64,000 nucleotides of DNA from Candidatus Rokuibacteriota bacterium (GCA_016188005.1 JACPIQ010000035.1:1-64000), one strand, 5' to 3'. Counted from the first letter of the stretch, positions 51,474 to 60,671 are shown. Numbers and translations: made by a program. The notes: generated by a model not told the origin, from the letters alone.

Positions 51474-52637
51474 ATGCACTTCGAGCTGTCCGACGAGCTC
51501 AGAGCCCTCGCGCAGGTGGCCCGGGAGTTCGCCGCCGAGAGGATCACACCCTTCGTCCAGCAGTGGGACGCCGAGCACTACTTCCCCTACCGGGAAGTCG
51601 TCAAGCCCATGGCGGAGCTCGGCTTCCTGGGGACGGTGATCCCCGAGGAGTACGGCGGCAACAGCATGGGCTGGCTCGCGACCATGATCGTCACCGAGGA
51701 GATCGCGCGGGCCTGCAGCTCCCTCCGGGTCCAGATCAACATGGAGACGGTGGGCTGCGCCTTTCCCATCCTCCGGTACGGCGCCGAGGAGCTCAAGCGG
51801 AAGTACATCCCCAGGCTGGTCAGCGCGGAGTACCTGGGGGGCTTCGCCATCACCGAGCCCACCGCGGGCTCCGACGTCATGGGCATGAAGTCCACCGCCG
51901 AGGACCGCGGAGACCACTGGCTCCTGAACGGATCGAAGACGTGGATCTCCAACGCGACGCTCGCCGACGTGGTCATCTACTACGCCCACACCGACCGGGG
52001 CGCGGGGGGCCGGTCGCTCTCCGCCTTCGTCGTCGAGCTCAAGGGCGTGGACGGGGTCACGACCTCGGACCTCGACAAGCTGGGATCGTATCTCTCGCCC
52101 ACGGGGGAGCTGACGCTGACGAACGTGCGGATCCCCAAGGAGAACACCCTGGGCCGGCCGGGGGACGGCGCCGGCATCGTCTTCAGCTCCCTCAACCAGA
52201 CGCGCCTCCAGGCGGCCGCGGGGGCGGTGGGTCTGGCCCAGGCGTGTCTGGATCAGGTGACGCGGTACTGCACCGAGCGGGAGCAGTTCGGGCAACCGAT
52301 CGGCCAGTTCCAGATGAACCAGGACATGGTGGCGCAGATGGTCACGGAGATCGAGGCGGCGCGGCTCTTGGTCTACCGGGCCGCCTGGCAGAAGGATCAG
52401 GGCACCCTCGGCAACGCGCTGGAAGTGGCCCAGGCCAAGTACCTGGCCGGCGAGGTGGTGGCGAAGGCCGCCAGCTACGCCATGCGCATCCTCGGCGCCT
52501 ACGGCTACTCGACCGAGTACCCCGTCGCCCGCTATTACCGGGACGCCCCCACGTACTTCATGGTCGAGGGCTCGGCCAACATCTGCAAGATGATCATCGC
52601 GCTCGATCAGCTCGGCTATCGCAAGGCCAACAGGTAA
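51474..52637 (+). CDS. Glutaryl-CoA dehydrogenase, probably non-decarboxylating
   Basis: 387 residues from ATG 51474, with GAGGAGGGG upstream. It matches the anaerobic glutaryl-CoA dehydrogenase group: FGTVIPEEY-like LGTVIPEEYGGNSMGW, FAITEPTAGSDVMGMKST, WLLNGSKTWISNATLADV, FGQPIGQFQMNQDM and the C-terminal MVEGSANICKMIIALDQLG. The substrate-binding Arg is Arg85 and the catalytic base Glu365. Two residues which, as I recall, mark decarboxylating enzymes (Glu87 and Tyr369, human numbering) are Ala78 and Val364 here; the non-decarboxylating Desulfococcus enzyme has Ser and Val. It would thus make glutaconyl-CoA, passed to the GcdA encoded 17 bases downstream. Confidence 0.87.
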   Translation: MHFELSDELRALAQVAREFAAERITPFVQQWDAEHYFPYREVVKPMAELGFLGTVIPEEYGGNSMGWLATMIVTEEIARACSSLRVQINMETVGCAFPILRYGAEELKRKYIPRLVSAEYLGGFAITEPTAGSDVMGMKSTAEDRGDHWLLNGSKTWISNATLADVVIYYAHTDRGAGGRSLSAFVVELKGVDGVTTSDLDKLGSYLSPTGELTLTNVRIPKENTLGRPGDGAGIVFSSLNQTRLQAAAGAVGLAQACLDQVTRYCTEREQFGQPIGQFQMNQDMVAQMVTEIEAARLLVYRAAWQKDQGTLGNALEVAQAKYLAGEVVAKAASYAMRILGAYGYSTEYPVARYYRDAPTYFMVEGSANICKMIIALDQLGYRKANR

Positions 52638-52654
52638 GCGGAGGGAGATCGCGC

Positions 52655-54394
52655 ATGCGCCCGTACTTCGAGAAGATGGATGCGCTCGGCAAGCCGCTCA
52701 AGCCGGCCGACGTCGCGGAGATGGCCGAGAACCGCGACCAGATCGCGGCGATGCTCGGGGAGCTCGGCGCCGAGGTGGACCGCGTGAAGGGCGCGGGGCT
52801 GCCGGCCGGGAAGATCCGGGAGCGGGGCGAGATGACGGTCTGGGACCGTATCGAGTACCTCGTGGATCCCGGGATGTTCTGTCCTCTGCACACGCTCTAC
52901 AACCCTCGCCAAACCGAGGAGGGCGTGACCGGCGTCGTCGATGGGCTGGCCCGGATCGGCGGCAGGTCCGGGGCGTGGATCGCCGGCCAGGCCGAGAACC
53001 AGCTGCGCGTCGCCGACCTCGCCAAGCGGCTCCGCCTGCCCCTGGTCTGGCTGGTCAACTGCTCCGGTGTGAAGCTGACCCAGCAGGACGAGGTGTACCC
53101 CGGCCGCCGGGGCGGCGGCACCATGTTCTTCCGCCACGCCGAGCTCGAGCAGGACGGCATCCCGGTGGTGGCCGGCATCTACGGGACGAACCCGGCCGGC
53201 GGGGGCTATCAGAGCATCAGCCCCACCCTCCTCTTCGCCCACAAGAACGCCAACATGGCGGTCGGGGGCGGCGGGATCGTCAGCGGGATGAGCCCCAAGG
53301 GCTCCTTCGACGAGGCCGGGGCGGAGCAGATCATCGCCGCCGCCCGCCGCTTCAAGGAGGTTCCCCCGGGCAGCGTCCGCATCCACCACGACTCCACCGG
53401 CTTCTTCCGGGCCGTGTTCGACACGGAGGCCGAGGTCCTGGACGCGCTCAAGGCGTGCGTGGCGCAGATGCCCGCGTATGACCCGAAGTTCTTCCGGGTC
53501 GCCGAGCCCGCAGAACCCAGGTATCCGCTCTCCGACCTCGCCTCGATCGTCCCCCTCAACCCGAAGGCCGTCTACAGCTTCGAGGACGCGCTGGCCCGCC
53601 TCGTCGACGGCAGCGAGCACCTTGAGTTCCGGCCGGGATTCGGCCCCGAGGTCTACACCGGCCTGGTCAAGGTCGACGGCCTCCTGGTCGGCGTGATCGG
53701 CAACCGCCAGGGCCTGCTGGGGATGCACTACCCGGAGTACACCACCGAGTACATCGGCATCGGCGGCAAGCTCTACCGCCAGGGCCTGATCAAGATGAGC
53801 GAGTTCGTCACGCAGTGCGGGCGGGACCGGGTGCCGATCATCTGGTTCCAGGACACGACCGGGATCGACGTCGGCGACACGGCCGAGAAGGCCGAGCTGC
53901 TGGGCCTGGGCCAGTCGCTCATCTATTCCATCGAGCACACGGAGCTGCCCATGATGCTCGTCGTGCTCCGGAAGGGCACGGCCGCGGCGCACTACATCAT
54001 GGGCGGCCCCACGGCCAACAACCACAACGCCTTCACGCTCGGCACGCCCGCCACCGAGCTCAACGTGATGCACGGGGAGACGGCCGCCGTGGCGTCGTTC
54101 TCGCGGCGCCTCGTCAAGGAGAAGGAGGCCGGGCGGCCGCTCGGGCCCGTGATCGAGCAGATGAACGCGCTGGCCCGGCAGTACCAGGAGCAGTCGCGGC
54201 CGATCTACTGCGCCATCCGGGGATTCGTGGACGAGGTCGTGCCCTTCGAGGACCTCCGCCGCTACATGGTCACCTTCGCCGGCGCCGCCTACCAGAATCC
54301 CCCGTCCATCTGCCCCCAGCACCAGATGCTCTTGCCCCGGCTGATCCGGTCCCAGGTCGTCCGTGGCCAGGAGCGCCCGAAGAAGGCGCGCTGA
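52655..54394 (+). CDS. gcdA: Glutaconyl-CoA decarboxylase alpha subunit (carboxyltransferase)
   Basis: 579 residues from ATG 52655 with GGAGGGAG. It agrees along its length with my memory of GcdA of Acidaminococcus (587 residues): LVNCSGVKLTQQDEVYPGRRGGG, GIYGTNPAGGGYQSISPT, AVGGGGIVSGMSPKG, YRQGLIKMSEFVT, WFQDTTGIDVGDTAEKAELL, LRKGTAAAHYIMGGP and AYQNPPSICPQHQMLLP. It transfers the gamma-carboxyl of glutaconyl-CoA to biotin, giving crotonyl-CoA. The free biotin carrier and the beta and gamma subunits are encoded divergently at 49667-51212. Methylmalonyl-CoA decarboxylase alpha subunits are shorter and differ, supporting glutaconyl-CoA. Confidence 0.9.
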   Translation: MRPYFEKMDALGKPLKPADVAEMAENRDQIAAMLGELGAEVDRVKGAGLPAGKIRERGEMTVWDRIEYLVDPGMFCPLHTLYNPRQTEEGVTGVVDGLARIGGRSGAWIAGQAENQLRVADLAKRLRLPLVWLVNCSGVKLTQQDEVYPGRRGGGTMFFRHAELEQDGIPVVAGIYGTNPAGGGYQSISPTLLFAHKNANMAVGGGGIVSGMSPKGSFDEAGAEQIIAAARRFKEVPPGSVRIHHDSTGFFRAVFDTEAEVLDALKACVAQMPAYDPKFFRVAEPAEPRYPLSDLASIVPLNPKAVYSFEDALARLVDGSEHLEFRPGFGPEVYTGLVKVDGLLVGVIGNRQGLLGMHYPEYTTEYIGIGGKLYRQGLIKMSEFVTQCGRDRVPIIWFQDTTGIDVGDTAEKAELLGLGQSLIYSIEHTELPMMLVVLRKGTAAAHYIMGGPTANNHNAFTLGTPATELNVMHGETAAVASFSRRLVKEKEAGRPLGPVIEQMNALARQYQEQSRPIYCAIRGFVDEVVPFEDLRRYMVTFAGAAYQNPPSICPQHQMLLPRLIRSQVVRGQERPKKAR

Positions 54395-54403
54395 GGGGCC
54401 CGC

Positions 54404-55396
54404 ATGTCGACGATGGCGATGAAGATCGGCGTTCACGTCGGGTCCATGACCCACTCCATGGAGGATCTGCTCCGCATCTACCGCATGGCCGATGAGGCCG
54501 GGCTCTACTGGGTGTCCGTCTCCGACCACCTGTACGCCAACCCGCTCACCACCCCCTCGACGCGGCAGGTCCCATGCTTCGAGGGCATCTCCACCATGGC
54601 GGCGGTCGCCGCGGCGACCCGGCGCGTCCGGGTGGGCTCGATGATGATCTGCGTGCCGTTCCGCCATCCCGCGCTGCTGGCCAAGGCGGTGGTGAGCATC
54701 GACCACCTCTCGGGCGGGCGGGTGGAGCTGGGCGTGGGCGCGGGGTGGTTCGCCGAGGAGTTCGAGGAGTTCGGCTTCCCCTTCCCGCCCGTCGGGCAGC
54801 GCTTCGACATGCTGGAGGAGGCGCTGCAGATCCTCCGCTCCATGTTCAGCGACCCCGTCACGAACTTCCAGGGCCGGCACTACCAGGTCCGGGGCGCCAT
54901 CTGCGCGCCCAAGCCGCTCCAGGAGCACCTGCCCATCTGGGTCGGCGGGCACGGCCCCAGGCGCACGCCGCGCGTGGCCGCCCGGTACGCCGACGGCTTC
55001 AACACGCCGTACCTGGATCCGCCCGACTGCAGGGCGCGTCTGGAGGAGCTGGACCGCGCCTGCGAGCAGATCGGGCGCGACCCGAGGACGCTCCAGCGTA
55101 CCGTCAACGTGCACTTCCTGATGGGCGCCGATGCCGACGCCATCGCGCGCGGTCGCGAGCGCTACGCCGCGATGCCCGACTCGCACCGGCGCGGGGCGCT
55201 GCTCGGGGGCACGCAGGAGGCCATCGACCGCATCGGCCAGTACCGCGCGGTGGGCGCCCAGGGCCTGAACATCGCGTTCCGGCCCCCGGTCGACTGGGAC
55301 GCCTACCAGTGCTTCCTGGAGGACGTGGCGCCCGTGTTTGCCGGGGAGCGCCGGGCGGCGCGACCGGCGAGCGCGACGGAGGAGGAGAAGCCATGA
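54404..55396 (+). CDS. LLM-class (luciferase-like) flavin- or F420-dependent oxidoreductase
   Basis: 330 residues, ATG 54404 after GAGGGG. A TIM-barrel bacterial-luciferase-like enzyme: YWVSVSDHLYANPL, FEGISTMAAVAAATRRVRVGSMM, FRHPALLAKAVVSIDHLSGGRVELGVGAGWFAEEF and LPIWVGGHGPRRTPRVAARYADGFN. The SGGRVELGVGAGW motif binds the cofactor phosphate; whether FMN or F420 cannot be told. It is 9 bases after gcdA and overlaps the mutase gene by 4 bases (ATGA), so it belongs to this operon. Substrate unknown. Confidence 0.9.
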   Translation: MSTMAMKIGVHVGSMTHSMEDLLRIYRMADEAGLYWVSVSDHLYANPLTTPSTRQVPCFEGISTMAAVAAATRRVRVGSMMICVPFRHPALLAKAVVSIDHLSGGRVELGVGAGWFAEEFEEFGFPFPPVGQRFDMLEEALQILRSMFSDPVTNFQGRHYQVRGAICAPKPLQEHLPIWVGGHGPRRTPRVAARYADGFNTPYLDPPDCRARLEELDRACEQIGRDPRTLQRTVNVHFLMGADADAIARGRERYAAMPDSHRRGALLGGTQEAIDRIGQYRAVGAQGLNIAFRPPVDWDAYQCFLEDVAPVFAGERRAARPASATEEEKP

Positions 55397-57027
55397 CGAC
55401 ACCGGAGGACGACGCCCGCACCCGCTGGCTCGCCGACCTTGGCGAGGTGAGCCCCGCCGCCACCCACGCGGGACTGCCGCTCGACCCGTGCTACTTCCCC
55501 GCGGCCCTCACGCCGGAGTACGGGGAGCGCCTCGGCGTCCCGGGCGCCTTCCCGCTCACGCGCGGCATCTATCCCGGGATGTTCCGGAACCGGCTCTGGA
55601 CCATCCGGCAGTACTCGGGCTTCGGCACCCCGGAGGAGACGAACGCGCGCTACCGCTTCCTCCTGGAGCACGGGCAGACGGGCCTGTCGGTGGCCTTCGA
55701 CCTGCCGACCCAGATGGGGCTCGACTCCGACGACCCGCGCGCGCAGGGCGAGGTGGGCAGGGTGGGCGTCGCCATCGACACGGTGGACGACCTGGCCGCG
55801 GTCTTCGAGAGCATCCCGCTGGACCGCATCAGCGTGTCCTTCACCATCAACGCCACCGCGGCCATCCTGCTGGCCATGTACGTCGTCGTGGCGCAGGAAC
55901 GGGGGCTCGCCCCGCGCCGCCTCACGGGCACCGTCCAGAACGACATCCTCAAGGAGTACGTCGCCCGCGGCACCTGGAACTTCCCCGTGCGGCCGGCCCT
56001 CCGGATGATCGCCGACAGCATCGAGTTCGCCTCGCGCGAGCTGCCCCGCTTCAACCCCATCTCCATCGCGGGCGCCCACTTCAGGGACGCGGGGGGGACG
56101 GCGGTGCAGGAGGCGGCCTTCACGCTGGCCGATGCCATCGCCTACGTCGAGCACGTCACCCGTCGCGGCCTCGCGGTGGATGCCTTCGCGCCGCGGCTCT
56201 CCTTCTACTTCTACACGCACTCGGACCTCTTCGAGGAGGTCGCCAAGTACCGCGCCATGCGCCGGCTCTGGGCCCGCCTCATGCGCGACCGCTTCGGCGC
56301 GCGCGACCCGCGCGCGTGGCACTTCCGCTTCGGCGTCGTGTGCGGGGGCAGCACGCTCACGCAGCAGGAGCCCCTCAACAACGTGGTGCGCGTCGCCTAC
56401 CAGGCGCTGGCCTCCGTGCTGGGCGGCGCCCAGACCATCTTCACCTGCGCGTGGGACGAGGCCATCGCCATCCCGACGGAGGCCTCGGCGCTCCTGGCGC
56501 TTCGCACGCAGCAGATCCTCGCGCAGGAGACGAACGTGCCGGCGGTGGTGGACCCGCTCGGCGGGGCCTACTTCCTGGAGGATCTCACGGACCGGATGGA
56601 GGCCGCCGTGGCCGCCAAGCTCGAGGCCATCGAGCGGGAAGGCGGGATGGTCGCCGCCGTCGAGGCCGGCCGGGTGCAGCAGGAGATCGCCGACAGCGCC
56701 TATCGCTGGCAGCGGGCCGTCGAGGCCGGGGACCGCCGCATCGTCGGCGTCAACTGGGACCGCACGGAGGAGGCCCCGGGGGGCGAGTTCTTCCGCGAGA
56801 GCCCGGAGACCATGAGCCACCAGCTGGCGCGGCTCGACCGCAGCCGGCGCGCGCGCGACCCACGGCGCGTCGACAAGGCGCTGGAGGCCCTCCGCCAGGC
56901 AGCCGCGGGAGGGGAGAGCCTGATGCCTCACTTCCTCGAGGCCGCCGCCGCGCGCGCGACGATCGGTGAGATGGTGACGCGGCTCCGGGAGGTGTTCGGG
57001 GAATTCCGCGAGCCGGTCGTCTTCTGA
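55393..57027 (+). CDS. Acyl-CoA mutase large subunit (methylmalonyl-CoA mutase family)
   Basis: 544 residues without a B12 domain. The catalytic barrel is clear: RQYSGFGTPEETNARYRFLL with Tyr74 (Tyr89 equivalent), AFDLPTQMGLDSDDP, GTVQNDILKEYVARGTWNFP with Arg192 (Arg207 equivalent) and His229 (His244 equivalent). Tyr243 is Ala228 (SIAGAHFRDAGG). Tyr74 and Arg192 favour a substrate with a free carboxylate, such as methylmalonyl- or ethylmalonyl-CoA. The Tyr to Ala change may widen the pocket. The nearest B12 subunit gene is 42 kb away at 12544. It is last in the gdh-gcdA operon, so may act on a product of crotonyl-CoA. Confidence 0.9.
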   Translation: MTTPEDDARTRWLADLGEVSPAATHAGLPLDPCYFPAALTPEYGERLGVPGAFPLTRGIYPGMFRNRLWTIRQYSGFGTPEETNARYRFLLEHGQTGLSVAFDLPTQMGLDSDDPRAQGEVGRVGVAIDTVDDLAAVFESIPLDRISVSFTINATAAILLAMYVVVAQERGLAPRRLTGTVQNDILKEYVARGTWNFPVRPALRMIADSIEFASRELPRFNPISIAGAHFRDAGGTAVQEAAFTLADAIAYVEHVTRRGLAVDAFAPRLSFYFYTHSDLFEEVAKYRAMRRLWARLMRDRFGARDPRAWHFRFGVVCGGSTLTQQEPLNNVVRVAYQALASVLGGAQTIFTCAWDEAIAIPTEASALLALRTQQILAQETNVPAVVDPLGGAYFLEDLTDRMEAAVAAKLEAIEREGGMVAAVEAGRVQQEIADSAYRWQRAVEAGDRRIVGVNWDRTEEAPGGEFFRESPETMSHQLARLDRSRRARDPRRVDKALEALRQAAAGGESLMPHFLEAAAARATIGEMVTRLREVFGEFREPVVF

Positions 57028-57034
57028 GCCCGGA

Positions 57035-58411
57035 TCACGCCCCCGCCGCCGCCGTCCGCGCGGCGATGCGGCCGAAGATGGCGGCCTTGCCGAGTGCCGA
57101 ACCGGTCATGTAGGCGCTGCCGTGCAGGCCGCCGACGATCTCCCCGGCGGCGAGGAGGCCCGCGATGGGCTCGCCGAAGACGTCGAGGACCCGCATGGCC
57201 GGGTCGACGCAGAGACCGCAGTAGGTGCCGAAGATCGCCGTCGCCGAGGGGTAGGCGTAGAAGGGCGGCCGCTCGATGCGGCGCAGCGCTCCGTGCCTGT
57301 GGACGAGGTGCCTGCGACCGAAGTCCGGGTCGTGCCCGGCCGCGACGCCGCGGTTGTAGTCGGCCACCGTGCGGCAGAGGGCGTCCGGCGGCACCTCGAT
57401 CATCGCCGCCAGCTCCTCCAGGCGCTCGGCCCTGAGCATCAGGCCCGCCGCGAGCCGCCGCTCGAAGTCGAAGAGGCGCATGGCGTTCTCGCCCTGCTCG
57501 AAGATGCCCTCGTCGAGGATCTGGTAGGCGCAGCCGCCGGGCTGCCGGAGGCAGGCATCGCCGAGCAGCTTGTAGGAGATCGACTCGTCGACGAAGCGCC
57601 GGCCCTCCTGGCTGACCGCGATGGCCCCCTTGTAGACGGCCAGGCACGCATGCACGGTGGTGGTGTCGACGGGGTGCTTGCCGAACGTGCCCTTGATGTA
57701 GGCCATGTCGCGGACGTCGGCGCCGAGCGCCCACGCCATCTTCAGCCCATCCCCGACATTCCCCTCGCCACCGATGAGGATCGCCCGCTCGTACCCCGGC
57801 GCGAAGCGGTGGATCAGCTCCGCGTTCCGGCCGAACCCGCCGCAGGTCAAGATGACTCCGCGCCGGCTCGTGATGGCGAGGCCCTCGCCCCCACGCTCGG
57901 CGATCACCCCGTCGACTCGCCCGTCGGGCGCGCCCCGCCGCAGCCGGCGCGCCGCAACGCCCGTGAGGACCTCCACACGCCCGGTCTCCCGGCCCAGCCG
58001 CTCCAGGAGGCGCACGAGCCCGGCGGGATCGGTCGTGTGCACGCGCGGCACCGACTGGCCCGAAGAGGCCTCGATGACCGGGCTGAACTCCGCCCCTTTT
58101 CGCCGCAGCCACTCGTAGGTGTCGCGCTGGTGGACAACGTAGGCGCCGACGATGCGCTCGTCGTTCTCGAAGCCTCCGACCTCGCGGAGGTCCCGGAAGA
58201 GAAGCTCGTCGGAATCCTCGATGCCCTGCGCCCGCTGCAGGTCGGTTCCCGCGAACGCCAGACAGGCCGAGCTCATGGCCGATGAGCCGCCGGTCTCGTC
58301 CATCTTCTCGAGCAGGAGCACGCGGATCCCCGCCTCCGCCGCCTCGAGCGCGGCGGCGATACCGGCCAGGCCTCCGCCCACCACGACCAGCTCTGCGTCG
58401 CGCTCTCGCAT
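57035..58411 (-). CDS. FAD-dependent oxidoreductase (fumarate reductase/KstD-like flavoprotein)
   Basis: 458 residues. The FAD-binding Rossmann start DAELVVVGGGLAGIAAALEAAEAG and EKMDETGGSSAMSSACLAF, an RGVILTCGGFGRN motif in the middle, and the C-terminal GLLAAGEIVGGLHGSAYMTGSALGKAAIFG are typical of the FRD/SDH flavoprotein-like family, which includes fumarate reductases, urocanate reductase and 3-ketosteroid dehydrogenases. No signal peptide or heme motif, so cytoplasmic. Convergent with the mutase gene (7-base gap). It would reduce or introduce a C-C double bond; substrate unknown. Confidence 0.88.
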   Translation of the reverse strand: MRERDAELVVVGGGLAGIAAALEAAEAGIRVLLLEKMDETGGSSAMSSACLAFAGTDLQRAQGIEDSDELLFRDLREVGGFENDERIVGAYVVHQRDTYEWLRRKGAEFSPVIEASSGQSVPRVHTTDPAGLVRLLERLGRETGRVEVLTGVAARRLRRGAPDGRVDGVIAERGGEGLAITSRRGVILTCGGFGRNAELIHRFAPGYERAILIGGEGNVGDGLKMAWALGADVRDMAYIKGTFGKHPVDTTTVHACLAVYKGAIAVSQEGRRFVDESISYKLLGDACLRQPGGCAYQILDEGIFEQGENAMRLFDFERRLAAGLMLRAERLEELAAMIEVPPDALCRTVADYNRGVAAGHDPDFGRRHLVHRHGALRRIERPPFYAYPSATAIFGTYCGLCVDPAMRVLDVFGEPIAGLLAAGEIVGGLHGSAYMTGSALGKAAIFGRIAARTAAAGA

Positions 58412-58644
58412 CGCACCCCCCGAAGGGCCTGATCGAACCGGAACCGGCGGTAGACGACGGGCAGGCGCCCGCGGCTCGAGCCGGGTCGAGGCGCCGGCGG
58501 GGCTGCGTCCTGCCAGCCCCACCGGCTGCGATCTTGCCCCCGTGGCCCCTGGGCCGTCAACAGGCCCTCGAGCCGAGCGCACCTTCGAGCTGCCGCCTGC
58601 CAGCTTCCGCGCGGCATCCTGTGCGCGCTATGCTGAGGCAGACG
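58412..58644. promoter_or_regulatory. Divergent intergenic region, flavoprotein/patatin
   Basis: 233 bases without a supported gene. TATGCT (58629-58634) is a -10-like element ending 10 bases before the chosen patatin start; GAGG within those bases could be a ribosome site. No strong -35 is seen. Nothing recognisable is present for the minus-strand flavoprotein. Confidence 0.35.
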
Positions 58645-60630
58645 ATGAAGATCAGGCGCCGTTCCGAGAGCCAGCCCGGGGTCACGGACCGGCCGAAGGC
58701 CCCGGAGCCCTCGCCCGTCGAGACCCTGAACACGTCGACGCTGATGAAGTCAGCCGGGACGCGCCCCCCCGGCCCGCCTGGCCTGCCCCTCCCTCTGCCG
58801 CCAACCGACCCGTTGGCGGAGCTCGCACCGCTGGTCCTTCTGGGCAGGGTGATCGGCTGGATCTGGACACTGGGATGGGCGACGGTGATCGGCTTGATCC
58901 TGCTCCTCGGGCTTCTCGGCATGGTGGTCGCGTCCGATCAAGCGAGCGCGTGGGTCACCGCCGCGCTGGTGGTGGCCGCGGCTCTGGTGCTCGTCGGCGG
59001 GAGCGCACTGCACACGATGCCCGCGCTCAGGGTTCCGCTGGCCATCGTCGGGGGCGCGCTCCTGGCGGTACTCGTGGGCGGCCTCGTGCTCGCGGTCTAC
59101 TGGCGGACCACGGGGCCGGGTTTCCTGGGGGCGGCCCTGAGCGCTCTCGGCATGGTGCTGCTGGGGGCGCTTCGCCTCCTGCTCGCGGAGCGGGTGACGC
59201 TCTTTCAGTGGCTCCCCGCGCGACTCGAGCGCGGACTCGCGGGGCTCTCCCGGCCACCCACGCCGTCGCCTCCGCCGGCCCGCGATCCAGCGCGTGGGGG
59301 AGTCCTGTCCGGCGCCGGGCTGGTCCTGGGGGCCATCCTCGTGGCGTGGCTCGCGCTATCGGTCGCGCGCGAGGTGGCCTTGCCCTGGACCCGCCGGTCG
59401 CTCGAGCCGTCCGCCGGCGAGCTCGGCGCCGAGCTCGAGCGCCGGCGGCAGCTCGCCGGCGCGTCCGACCGTGTCGTCGCCGTCACGCTGTCCGGCGGAG
59501 GGTATCGCGCCGCGGCCACACACGCCGGCGTGCTCTGGATGCTCGACGAGGCGGGCATCCCGATTCATGCGCTCTCCACGGTGTCGGGGGGCTCCATCGT
59601 TGGCGCGGCCTACGCCACCGGCTGGGCTCCGGAGCGGTTCAAGGCCCACCTGAGCGCGGCCAGACCTGGCCTGGCGGACGACTTGCTCGATCTGTTCGCG
59701 ATGGCACGACGACTGGCCTTCCCGACGTCGGGAAGCGGCGATACCTACGCCCGGCACTTCGACGACGTCTACTTCCGCGGCCGGACGCTGGCGCAGACGG
59801 GGCCGCCCACGCTGATCGTCAACACGACCGCGTACCGGGACGGGGCGCGCGTGGCCTTCTGGACGGAGGGGGTGCACGATATCTGCGACGCGGTGGGCAT
59901 CCCGAGCAGCCGCACGGCCCCCGCGGGGCCGCTCGCGCTCGGCCGGCTCGTGGCCGCCTCCGGGGCCTTCCCCGTCGCCTTCGAGCCGGTATCCATCGGC
60001 GGGGGTCGGTACGTGGACGGAGGACTCGTCGACAACCTCGGCGTGGAAGGGCTGAGGGAGTACCTCGCGCGCGCCACGCCGGCGCGGTATCCCGACCTCC
60101 TGATCATGTCGGACCTGGGTGCCGAACCCAAGCCGCCAGCGGCCCGCTACAAGCCCTCGGCGCTGCAGATGACCGCGCACGGGTGGGACCTGTCGTCACG
60201 GGCCATCCAGGAATGGATCTTCCGCACCTACACGGGGGGCCAGTTCCGACGCGACGAGCCGCGGCGCCAGGTCCAGCCGTATGTGCTGGAGCGCCGCCGG
60301 GCCTGGGTTCAGGCTCCGGCGGGCGAGACCCGCGTCTTCGTTCTGAGCCCGACGTCGTGCGCGGAGCGCTGCTCGCTCTCGGCCCCGGAGGACGTCGCCC
60401 TCGTCGACAAGGTCGCGAGTCTCGACACCCTGCGCGAGCTCGACAGCGACGAGGTCGAGGCGGCGTTCTGGGCCGGGGCGCGCCTGACCTGGCACCACTT
60501 GCCCGAGATCTGCCGGGCAGCCGGCAAACCCCGATGCCGGGAGTCGCTCGCCGAGCCCCCGCGGCCCGCGGCGGCGGTTTCGCCTCCTTCCGTGCCAGCC
60601 GGCGCCAGCCGATGCCGCCCGTGCTCCTGA
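58645..60630 (+). CDS. Membrane-bound patatin-like phospholipase
   Basis: 661 residues. ATG 58645 (MKIRRRSE) is chosen for its upstream GAGG; ATG 58630 is possible. A Pro-rich cytoplasmic start is followed by five or six hydrophobic helices (about 62-240, for example VIGLILLLGLLGMVVA, AALVVAAALVLVGG, LVLGAILVAWLALSVA), then a patatin domain: oxyanion loop LSGGGYRAAATHAGVLWMLD (282-301), nucleophile Ser314 in STVSGGSIVGAAY, and the catalytic Asp in YVDGGLVDN. The catalytic dyad is intact. The C-terminus has several Cys (SCAERCSL, EICRAAGKPRC). It should cleave acyl groups at the membrane; target unknown. Confidence 0.88.
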   Translation: MKIRRRSESQPGVTDRPKAPEPSPVETLNTSTLMKSAGTRPPGPPGLPLPLPPTDPLAELAPLVLLGRVIGWIWTLGWATVIGLILLLGLLGMVVASDQASAWVTAALVVAAALVLVGGSALHTMPALRVPLAIVGGALLAVLVGGLVLAVYWRTTGPGFLGAALSALGMVLLGALRLLLAERVTLFQWLPARLERGLAGLSRPPTPSPPPARDPARGGVLSGAGLVLGAILVAWLALSVAREVALPWTRRSLEPSAGELGAELERRRQLAGASDRVVAVTLSGGGYRAAATHAGVLWMLDEAGIPIHALSTVSGGSIVGAAYATGWAPERFKAHLSAARPGLADDLLDLFAMARRLAFPTSGSGDTYARHFDDVYFRGRTLAQTGPPTLIVNTTAYRDGARVAFWTEGVHDICDAVGIPSSRTAPAGPLALGRLVAASGAFPVAFEPVSIGGGRYVDGGLVDNLGVEGLREYLARATPARYPDLLIMSDLGAEPKPPAARYKPSALQMTAHGWDLSSRAIQEWIFRTYTGGQFRRDEPRRQVQPYVLERRRAWVQAPAGETRVFVLSPTSCAERCSLSAPEDVALVDKVASLDTLRELDSDEVEAAFWAGARLTWHHLPEICRAAGKPRCRESLAEPPRPAAAVSPPSVPAGASRCRPCS

Positions 60631-60671
60631 GCGGGCGGACAGCCCGCACGACGAGCCGGACCCCTCCCCGC

